A stretch of 64,000 nucleotides of DNA from Candidatus Aminicenantota bacterium. GTDB lineage: Bacteria > Acidobacteriota > Aminicenantia > Aminicenantales > Aminicenantaceae. The notes beneath the pieces were generated by a model, which was given only the letters and a program-made list of their open reading frames with translations, had not been told where the DNA came from and ran no database searches. Position numbers and translations under genes: made by a program. Where the stretch lies: NCBI GenBank assembly GCA_016927475.1, contig JAFGMO010000002.1:120969-184968 (forward strand). The letters are read 5' to 3'. Positions 25,730 through 33,885 of the stretch are shown here, piece after piece; the first letter of the stretch is position 1; each line of letters opens with the position of its first letter.

Positions 25730-25942
25730 TTGGAGCTCAGTCCCAATTTTTTAAGTTTTGTTTACATTGTCAAGAATCAGGCTAGGTGAACGGTTTAACA
25801 GCTAGAGAAAAGGGGTGGCGCGGCGAAGGGGCTCCCCACCCGGAGCGATAGCGAAGATGGGGAAGAGCCGTGACAGGACCCCTCAATATGCGACGCGACT
25901 GATGTTTCCAAGAAAACTTAAAAAATTGGGACTGAGCTCCAA
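25730..25942. repeat. 213-bp element bounded by perfect 30-bp inverted repeats
   Basis: Positions 25730-25759 and 25913-25942 are perfect reverse complements over 30 bp; both contain the core GGGACTGAGCTCCAA or its complement. The 153-bp centre is much richer in G/C than its flanks, has no ORF, and can form its own hairpin (CCCCA/TGGGG at about 25834-25863). The form suggests a miniature transposable element or a strongly structured RNA just upstream of gap. The 11-mer GGGACTGAGCT recurs at about 51393. Confidence 0.7.
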
Positions 25943-25998
25943 TCATTCTCTCCTGTTTACAATAAGCATTCTTTTATGTTAAACATAGTGACATCTAG

Positions 25999-27015
<1,017 letters not shown>

Positions 27016-27022
27016 GCGGCCG

Positions 27023-28204
27023 ATGCTCTTTATCAAAGACCTCGAGGTCAAGAACAAGAAGGTTTTCCTACGGGTGGACTTCAACGTTCCCCTTGACGAA
27101 AACAAGAACATACAGGATGACACCCGTATTCGGGCCGTCCTGCCCACGATCCAATACCTCGCCGAACAAGGAGCCATGATTGTCGCCGCTTCGCATCTCG
27201 GCCGCCCCAAGGGTAAGTTTGTGCCTGAGCTCAGCCTGAAGCCCGTCGCTGAAAAGCTCGCGGCTCTCCTCCCCCAAGAGGTCATCCTTGCCCCCGGTGT
27301 TACCGGAGAACGCGTCACCCATCTGAAAAGGAGCCTGACACCCGACCGGCTTCTTCTCCTCGAAAACCTTCGCTTCGACCCGGGAGAGAAAGAAAACGAT
27401 TCCTGCTTCGCCCAGCACCTGGCCGAGGAAATCGACTGCTACGTCAATGACGCTTTCGGCGTCTGCCACAGGGCCCACGCTTCAGTGGTGGCCATCACCC
27501 AATATGTCCCTAAAGCCGCAGCCGGATTTCTCCTGAAAAAGGAAATCGACTACCTCAACAAAGCCTTCCGCTCTCCGGAAAAACCCTATGTCGCTATTCT
27601 CGGCGGAGCTAAAGTTTCGGAAAAAATTCCGGTCATCGAAAACCTTCTCAACAAGGCCGACACCATCCTCATCGGCGGCGCTATGGCCTATACCTTTCTC
27701 AAGGCCAAGGGAGAACCCGTCGGCGGGTCCAAGGTGGAAGACGACAAAATCGAGACGGCCCGCCATATCCTGGACACGGCGGAAAAGGCCGGAGTCCGCC
27801 TTGAGCTTCCCCTGGATCATGTGGCGGCCCGCGAAATATCACAAGAAGCTGAAACAAAGATTTTAAAACACTTCGACCCGGATTCGGATTGGAAGGGGCT
27901 GGATATCGGCCCGGAAACGCAAAAATTGTACGCGGAAGCTTCCGCATCCGCCAAGACGATCTTCTGGAACGGCCCCATGGGCGTTTTTGAGGTCGATCAA
28001 TTCGCCCAGGGAACCATCGCGGTCGGGAAAGCCGTGGCATCCTCCAACGCTTTGTCGATTGTCGGCGGAGGAGACTCTGTGTCCGCCGTTTTTAAAGCGG
28101 GCGTTCAGGACGGCATCTCCCACATCTCGACGGGAGGCGGGGCATCGCTCGAATACCTGGCTAATGAAACCCTGCCCGGGATCGAAGCATTATCGGAGTC
28201 TTAA
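27023..28204 (+). CDS. pgk: Phosphoglycerate kinase
   Basis: 393 residues from ATG 27023, which gives the family's N-terminus (FIKDLEVKNKKVFLRVDFNV). An in-frame ATG 180 nt earlier lies inside gap and is not plausible. Motifs are RVDFNVPLD, VAASHLGRPKG, LLLENLRFDPGEKENDSCFA, VAILGGAKVSEKIPVIENLL, FWNGPMGVFEVDQFAQGT and the nucleotide loop GGGDSVSAV. It makes ATP from 1,3-bisphosphoglycerate. It starts 7 nt after gap and ends 1 nt before tpiA. Confidence 0.98.
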   Translation: MLFIKDLEVKNKKVFLRVDFNVPLDENKNIQDDTRIRAVLPTIQYLAEQGAMIVAASHLGRPKGKFVPELSLKPVAEKLAALLPQEVILAPGVTGERVTHLKRSLTPDRLLLLENLRFDPGEKENDSCFAQHLAEEIDCYVNDAFGVCHRAHASVVAITQYVPKAAAGFLLKKEIDYLNKAFRSPEKPYVAILGGAKVSEKIPVIENLLNKADTILIGGAMAYTFLKAKGEPVGGSKVEDDKIETARHILDTAEKAGVRLELPLDHVAAREISQEAETKILKHFDPDSDWKGLDIGPETQKLYAEASASAKTIFWNGPMGVFEVDQFAQGTIAVGKAVASSNALSIVGGGDSVSAVFKAGVQDGISHISTGGGASLEYLANETLPGIEALSES

Positions 28205-28205
28205 C

Positions 28206-28994
28206 ATGAATATCAGTATCAACAATCCCATAATCGCCGGAAACTGGAAGCTTCATAAAACCATACCGGAAGCCCTGGATCTGGTTAAAGACATCAAAAA
28301 AGCAGCCTCCGAGGTGGAAAAGGCGGAGCTTATCGTTATTCCTCCGTTTACGGCCCTCGCACCGGTACGTGATGTTCTCGAAGATTCCAAGATTCACGTC
28401 GGCGCCCAAAATGTTTACTGGGAAGAAAAAGGCGCTTATACGGGGGAAGTTTCCCCATCGATGCTTATGGACGCGGGATGCCGGTTCGTCGTTATCGGCC
28501 ATTCCGAAAGACGCCAGTACTTCGGGGAAACCAACGAAACTGTCAACAGAAAGATCAAGTCGGCGCTGCCGCACGGTCTGGCGGCCATTATGTGCATCGG
28601 GGAAACCCAGGAAGAACGCGAATCCGAAAAAACAACGGAAAAAATAAACCGCCAGCTTGAAGAAGGCCTCGAAGGACTTACCGCCGGAGACCTCGAAAAC
28701 GTCATTATCGCCTACGAACCTATCTGGGCCATCGGAACAGGTCTGACGGCGACACCGGAACAAGCGGAAGAAGTCCACGCTTTTATCCGGGAATTCCTGG
28801 TACAAAATTATGGAAACGACATTGCTTCCTGTGCTATAATTCTCTACGGCGGTTCTGTTAAACCCGCTAATACGTACGATTTACTCGCGCAGAAAAACAT
28901 CAACGGCGCCCTCGTCGGAGGAGCCTCGTTGGACGCGGAATCTTTTATCCAAATCGCAAAACAAGGCCTAAAGGCCTACGAGGAAAAAAAGTGA
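28206..28994 (+). CDS. tpiA: Triosephosphate isomerase
   Basis: 262 residues from ATG 28206; the open frame extends further upstream but that part overlaps pgk. Motifs are IIAGNWKLHKTIPEAL with the catalytic Lys, GHSERRQYFGETNETVNRKI with the electrophilic His, IAYEPIWAIGTG with the catalytic Glu, and GGSVKPANTYDL, NGALVGGASLD for the phosphate grip. It interconverts the triose phosphates. It overlaps secG by 4 nt. Confidence 0.97.
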   Translation: MNISINNPIIAGNWKLHKTIPEALDLVKDIKKAASEVEKAELIVIPPFTALAPVRDVLEDSKIHVGAQNVYWEEKGAYTGEVSPSMLMDAGCRFVVIGHSERRQYFGETNETVNRKIKSALPHGLAAIMCIGETQEERESEKTTEKINRQLEEGLEGLTAGDLENVIIAYEPIWAIGTGLTATPEQAEEVHAFIREFLVQNYGNDIASCAIILYGGSVKPANTYDLLAQKNINGALVGGASLDAESFIQIAKQGLKAYEEKK

Positions 28995-29389
28995 GTACAT
29001 TCATAACGATCGTTCACATTATCAACTGTTTCATCCTGATCATCGCCGTTTTGATGCAGTCAGGTAAATCCGCCGACCTGGCCGGCGCCTTCGGAGGAGC
29101 CGGTTCCCAGACCGTTTTCGGGGCTCGTGGGGCCGCCACTCTGCTCGGTAAGATAACGACGGCCTGCGCAATCATCTTCATGGTCACTTCGCTCGGCCTA
29201 TGGATCCTCTCAGGAAAGGGCGTTCGTTCCGCTGTCCAGGAAGAACAAGTTCCAACGAAAACCGAACAAAAAGCTCCGGCGGCAACCACCGAGACCAAGA
29301 AAAAAGCGGAAACAAAAGCACCGGCAGAAGGCGAACAGAAGAAAGAGGGCCAGACTTCAGAAACAGAGAAAAAAGGCGAGAATAAATAG
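28991..29389 (+). CDS. secG: Preprotein translocase subunit SecG with charged C-terminal tail
   Basis: 132 residues from a GTG start overlapping the tpiA stop (GTGA). SecG is the small two-helix partner of SecYE in the inner membrane. TM1 is IVHIINCFILIIAVLMQ, followed by the family motif SGKSADLAGAFGGAGSQTVF and GARGAATLLGKITTA. TM2 is IIFMVTSLGLWIL. The last ~50 residues are an added hydrophilic Lys/Glu/Thr-rich tail, which is common in some phyla. The gap-pgk-tpiA-secG order is widespread. Confidence 0.93.
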   Translation: MSTFITIVHIINCFILIIAVLMQSGKSADLAGAFGGAGSQTVFGARGAATLLGKITTACAIIFMVTSLGLWILSGKGVRSAVQEEQVPTKTEQKAPAATTETKKKAETKAPAEGEQKKEGQTSETEKKGENK

Positions 29390-29430
29390 CCCTTCAGCGG
29401 ATCGACTGTCCGTACTCAAAACGTATAGAT

Positions 29431-29520
<90 letters not shown>

Positions 29521-29626
29521 TTATTACTCAGCTTGGCTGTACTAAGCTTGACTGAAAGGGGTTTTTTTCCGACGGAAAGCGGTCAGAATCAGGGTAAAAG
29601 GTGACCATCGCCCGTTTTCCACCGCA

Positions 29627-32200
29627 TTATTCATACCTTAATGAATCGATGGGATTTTTCCGTGCTGTTTTAAAAACATGCATACACACGGCAACAACTG
29701 CGATCAATTGTGCGATTAATGCTGCAGATACAACGCTTAGCAGGCTTAAGTGAGTCCTGTAGGCATAACTGTTCAGCCATTTTGCGGTTATAAACCAGGC
29801 GGAAGGTACGGCAATGATTGTTGCCAAAAAAATCCAAAGGGAAACTTCACCGGAGAACATTTTTAATATATTCGGGACGGTAGCGCCGAGGACTTTCCGG
29901 ATCGAGATTTCCTTTGTTTTTTGTTCGGCAATAAAAGATGTGAGGCCGAATAAGCCTATAGTGGCTATAACAATGGCAATCAGGGAACAGAAAGTCATAC
30001 TCGTTCCAAGCTTTCTTTCCGTCTCATACATGCTGTTAATCTGCTCATCTATAAAACTGTAGGAAAACGGGTAATTCACGGAAAACTTTTTCCAGGTGTT
30101 TTCTATATGTTTCAATGTGCTCGTAATATCGTTTGAGGCAATTTTTAACGAAAGAATACGGCCTTTACCTGATAACCTGGAAATCCAGAGAGGCTTGATC
30201 CGGTTTCTGACGGAAGAATAGTGAAAATCTTTGACAACTCCGACAATCACGCCCCGTCTAAATCTTTTGCCGATTGGATTTTCCCATCCTATTGTTTTAA
30301 CGGCTGTTTCATTCAGAATATACTGCCGGTTTTCAGGTCCGGTGTTTTCCCGTGTAAAAATTTCACCTTCGACTATCGGAATATCATAAAAATCAAAAAA
30401 TTCATTCTCCACCTGCATATTTAGAAACAATGTCTCTTTTTCATCTTCCGTCTGACCTTCCCAATCAGGAAGATCTCCACCCCATGTTCTAACAGGCGTA
30501 CCGTTTGAGTAGGCACCGGCTATTATATTAGGATATTTTTTAAGTTCGTCCAGAAATGCCTGAGAGCTTAGATCCTGATCTCTTAATCCTATTGTTAAAA
30601 TGCAATCTTTTGAAAAACCGGGATCCATTTCAGACATATATCTTATCTGGTCATATATCCCGAACGTGCAGATTATAAGGACAATTGATATGACATACTG
30701 AATAATGATCAGTGTGTTCCGGGAGATAACGCCCGATTTCTTATTGTATGAATATGATCCTTTGAGAATCTTCTGCGGCATAAATGAGGACAGATAAAAC
30801 GCCGGGTAGGCCCCGGATACAATACCAACGGTTATTGATAAAAAAAGAAGGGTGATAAATATTTTAGCGTTAAATACGGCAGCGAAAGCCAACTCCCTGT
30901 TAATAAAATCGTTAAAATATGGAAGGACTAATCTGACTACCGTAAGAGAAATGATTAAAGCGAGCAAAGAGAGAATGATAGATTCACCTATAAACTGCTT
31001 TATGAGTTCTAGCCTCTTTGCACCGACAACTTTACGTATGCTTACTTCTTTTGACCGGACTGTAGATCTTGCCGTTGTAAGGTTCATATAGTTTAAACAA
31101 GCGATAAGAAGGATCAGAAAAGCTACGGCGGAATAAAGCAGAAGAGTCTGTATTCTGCGGTTATCGACAATATCAATCTCTTCTCCTATAAGATGGACAT
31201 CAGAAACTTCCTGGAACATATAATGGTCCTTAGGATTACCGGTGTAACCATGCCTTTTGATGAAGTTAGGAAGTTTGTTCTCAAATTCCATGAGATCCGT
31301 GTTTGCCCGTAGCTCAACAAAAAGTTCAAAGGAAATATTACCCCAGTTAATGAGATAATCTTTTCCCCGTATGCTGCTCAGAGTTTCTATGGGTGCGAGG
31401 AATCCGATATCAAAACAGGTTTTTACCGGCAGGTCCTTAAGCACACCTTTTATAGTAAATTCGTATTTCCCATCCGCTATGATGGTTTTTCCAATGGGAT
31501 CCTGATAACCGAAGAGTTTTATGGCTTCTTTTTCAGTGATTACCAGTGAAAACGGCTCTGATAAGACAGTCCCGGGATCACCGTTAAAGAGCGGGAAACT
31601 AAAGATACTTAAAAACTCGGGATCAACGTATTTGAAATTATTGACCGCGTAGATGTCATTATCACATTTTATTATGCCAGGTCCATTCTTGTATCGTGAT
31701 GCATTTATTATTTCCGGGAATTCGTTCACCATGGCCTCTTTCATTGCCGGAGGCGTAGAAGAGAATATTGTCCGTCCTTTTGCGAATTTAACGGGGTGTT
31801 CGAGTATCATCCTGTATATGTTTTCCTGGTTAACATGAAATTTGTCGTAGTTGAGCTCATGATCGATAAAGAGCAGGACAAGCAGCGAACCGGTGATACC
31901 CATAGTAAGGCTGATGAAGTTGATCAAAGTGTAGAATTTATTTTTTCTCATGTTTCTGAACGCGATTTTAAGATAGTCTTTCAGCATAATAACACTCCCG
32001 ATTAAATTGTCTTTTATCATAACGATGGTTGTACATAATATTTCTTTCCAGTACCAAAGAAGAGTTAAGGCCTTTCCTCTATCTTTTAGATTTATGGCGA
32101 AAAGATCCTCAAGTCCTTCGGTTATATATTTCCGTTCATTAAAGGGCAGCATCTTTCTCAAGAATTTTTGCCCAGCGGCAGGAGGTCTGTTTTTTTTCAT
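29627..32200 (-). CDS. FtsX/MacB-type ABC transporter permease with N-terminal prefix domain
   Basis: 857 residues. Residues 1-70 form a soluble prefix (LPFNERKYITEGLEDLFAIN), like the permease prefix domain found in PadR-linked FtsX proteins. The core follows: FRNMRKNKFYTLINFISLTM (TM1), a MacB-like periplasmic domain, STVRSKEVSIRKVVGAKRLE, a second periplasmic domain, and EQKTKEISIRKVLGATVPNI, ending NPIDSLRYE. These permeases usually move or extract molecules at the inner membrane with a separate ATPase, which is not present here. It overlaps the PadR gene by 4 nt, so the two are co-expressed. Confidence 0.88.
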   Translation of the reverse strand: MKKNRPPAAGQKFLRKMLPFNERKYITEGLEDLFAINLKDRGKALTLLWYWKEILCTTIVMIKDNLIGSVIMLKDYLKIAFRNMRKNKFYTLINFISLTMGITGSLLVLLFIDHELNYDKFHVNQENIYRMILEHPVKFAKGRTIFSSTPPAMKEAMVNEFPEIINASRYKNGPGIIKCDNDIYAVNNFKYVDPEFLSIFSFPLFNGDPGTVLSEPFSLVITEKEAIKLFGYQDPIGKTIIADGKYEFTIKGVLKDLPVKTCFDIGFLAPIETLSSIRGKDYLINWGNISFELFVELRANTDLMEFENKLPNFIKRHGYTGNPKDHYMFQEVSDVHLIGEEIDIVDNRRIQTLLLYSAVAFLILLIACLNYMNLTTARSTVRSKEVSIRKVVGAKRLELIKQFIGESIILSLLALIISLTVVRLVLPYFNDFINRELAFAAVFNAKIFITLLFLSITVGIVSGAYPAFYLSSFMPQKILKGSYSYNKKSGVISRNTLIIIQYVISIVLIICTFGIYDQIRYMSEMDPGFSKDCILTIGLRDQDLSSQAFLDELKKYPNIIAGAYSNGTPVRTWGGDLPDWEGQTEDEKETLFLNMQVENEFFDFYDIPIVEGEIFTRENTGPENRQYILNETAVKTIGWENPIGKRFRRGVIVGVVKDFHYSSVRNRIKPLWISRLSGKGRILSLKIASNDITSTLKHIENTWKKFSVNYPFSYSFIDEQINSMYETERKLGTSMTFCSLIAIVIATIGLFGLTSFIAEQKTKEISIRKVLGATVPNILKMFSGEVSLWIFLATIIAVPSAWFITAKWLNSYAYRTHLSLLSVVSAALIAQLIAVVAVCMHVFKTARKNPIDSLRYE

Positions 32201-32532
32201 CTGTTTTCCAGGGCTTTGTCGGCAAGGTTATCAAAATTTTTCCACATCAGCATATGCAGTCTCCGGATCTCTTTGAGCTTCATGACTCCTGAAGGGGTTA
32301 ACCGATAGTATTTTTTTGCCCGTCCCCCCTGCTTCGATACGGCTTCACCGATCTTGGTGAAAATGTACCCGTCTCTTGTCAGTCTTTTTAAGGAAAGGTA
32401 AAGAGTACCGAGAGAGATATTTTTATTCAGATATTTCTCAAGTTTGGTTTTTATAGTCACGATATAGGCATTGTCCTTTAAGCTGAGGATTATCAAGAGA
32501 ACATTTTCATCAAGTTTGGATATCTCGTTCAT
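32197..32532 (-). CDS. PadR-family transcriptional regulator
   Basis: 111 residues from ATG 32532, preceded by TGGAG at 5 nt. A longer in-frame start at 32562 would lie inside the putative operator. The winged-helix features are LDENVLLIILSLKDNAYIVT, ISLGTLYLSLKRLTRDGYIF and GGRAKKYYRLTPSGVMKLKE. PadR repressors usually control a neighbouring transporter and themselves. Here the FtsX permease starts inside its stop codon. Confidence 0.9.
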   Translation of the reverse strand: MNEISKLDENVLLIILSLKDNAYIVTIKTKLEKYLNKNISLGTLYLSLKRLTRDGYIFTKIGEAVSKQGGRAKKYYRLTPSGVMKLKEIRRLHMLMWKNFDNLADKALENR

Positions 32533-32555
32533 AAAAACTCCATTTTTATAAGTAT

Positions 32556-32572
32556 CTTTCATATTATGAAAG
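32556..32572. promoter_or_regulatory. Candidate PadR operator
   Basis: CTTTCAT (32556-32562) and ATGAAAG (32566-32572) form a perfect 7-bp dyad with a 3-bp spacer, 24 bp upstream of the PadR start, where an autoregulatory site would be expected. Confidence 0.5.
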
Positions 32573-32651
32573 ATTATATATATATGACGCAGAAATATGA
32601 AAAAAGGTTGACTAGATTTTAACCTCCATGAAATTTACTCTGAATTTACTC

Positions 32652-32927
32652 AGCTTGGCTGACCTATCATCAAGAAAATAAAATATTTAAAAAATTCCTT
32701 ACAGGGGCGGCAAACTCTTAAAATTGATTTTTGGGACGATAATTTGCTTTTAAGATAATCCAGACATCACCCCACGCATACAAAACAATCGCATAAGCAC
32801 TGGAAACTGGTTAAAAATTTATCTGTTAAAATCCATTTTGGGCCCCAAAAATCGTCTCTAAGCAAACTCCTCCAGGGAAACAAAAACCTTATCTTGTTTT
32901 ATGACAAGAAGATATCTCAGCCAAGCT
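32652..32927. mobile_element. 276-bp non-autonomous element (MITE-like) related to the transposon at 47802-48893
   Basis: Bounded by AGCTTGGCTGA (32652-32662) and its inverse TCAGCCAAGCT (32917-32927). The same 11-bp ends bound the transposase element at 47802-48893. Interior sequence near both ends is also similar: CTTAAAAT...GG...TTTAAG..AATCC near the left end, and GGGCCC(C)AAAAATC...CTCCAG.GAAA near the right. There is no ORF. It fills most of the 435-bp gap between PadR and the OmpA-like gene. No target duplication is evident. Confidence 0.75.
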
Positions 32928-33007
32928 TCAATATCTTAAAACCTCTTCCAGTTTTTGTTGACTTTTGGCTGAAAAATATTAATCTGATAGAAGGGGAGGT
33001 AAAAACC

Positions 33008-33835
33008 ATGAAACCAAAATTTTGTTTGATCCTTTTTATGAGTATCGTTTTGGGCGCCTCTTACATCATACTGGGCCAAGAAGACGTGGCGGGGAGCAAG
33101 GATCACCCGCTTTTCACCAGAATGGATAATTACTATATCTCCGGTTATGAGGAATCCGAATACGATACCCATGAGTTTTACGATGCCCAGGACAATGAAT
33201 ACATCATTGAAGGGCACAAATGGGTCATTGAATATACTTTAAAAGAAGGTTTCGAATCACCGGGTCAACTTAAAGTCAGAAACAACCACATAGCCGTCAT
33301 CAAAAAAATCGGGGGGACCATTTTATTCGACCGCGGAACCTATATGAAGTTTGAACAGGGGGGCAAAGAAGTCTGGATAGACCTCTGGGTAAGCAGTTCC
33401 GGCAGTGATTATCGATTAACGCTAGTGGAAAAAACCGTCATGGAACAGGAAGTCACGGCCGATCCCAAAGCATTGGCTGATGACTTAAAAAATAAAGGCC
33501 ACGCAGCGGTCTACGGCATCTATTTTGACACCGATAGCGCCGTTATTAAAGCGGAATCCAAACCTGCGCTCAAAGCCATTGCTGACATGTTACAAACGAA
33601 TAGTTCGCTTAAAGTCTTTGTCGTCGGCCATACGGACATGACGGGCACTCTGGAGCACAATATGGATTTATCAAAAAGAAGGGCTGATTCCGTCGTCCAA
33701 GAGTTAACGAAAACTTACGGTATATCTTCGAACCGTTTGAAAGCCATGGGAGCCGGGCCTCTTTGCCCGGTCGGCACCAATAAAACCGAGGAAGGCCGGA
33801 AGCTCAACCGCAGAGTTGAGTTGGTTGAGATGTAG
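33008..33835 (+). CDS. Secreted OmpA-family C-terminal domain protein
   Basis: 275 residues from ATG 33008, with a strong GGGGAGG site. The longer frame from 32894 starts inside the mobile element and is unlikely. After a signal peptide (FCLILFMSIVLGASYIILG) comes a ~140-residue N-terminal domain I do not recognise. An OmpA-like peptidoglycan-binding domain follows from about residue 165 (GIYFDTDSAVIKAESKPALK, VVGHTDMTGTLEHNMDLSKR, RADSVVQELTKTYGISSNRL, KLNRRVELVEM). It is likely anchored to the cell wall in the periplasm. It faces the downstream FtsX gene convergently. Confidence 0.88.
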   Translation: MKPKFCLILFMSIVLGASYIILGQEDVAGSKDHPLFTRMDNYYISGYEESEYDTHEFYDAQDNEYIIEGHKWVIEYTLKEGFESPGQLKVRNNHIAVIKKIGGTILFDRGTYMKFEQGGKEVWIDLWVSSSGSDYRLTLVEKTVMEQEVTADPKALADDLKNKGHAAVYGIYFDTDSAVIKAESKPALKAIADMLQTNSSLKVFVVGHTDMTGTLEHNMDLSKRRADSVVQELTKTYGISSNRLKAMGAGPLCPVGTNKTEEGRKLNRRVELVEM

Positions 33836-33885
33836 AATTTTTCCAACCAAATAAAGCCAATCTTCAAATCCATCAATTCCCGGAT

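Noticed and set aside
32894..33007. Longer N-terminus for the OmpA-like protein
   Set aside because: It would start inside the mobile element and place 38 residues before the signal peptide; ATG 33008 has a strong ribosome site.
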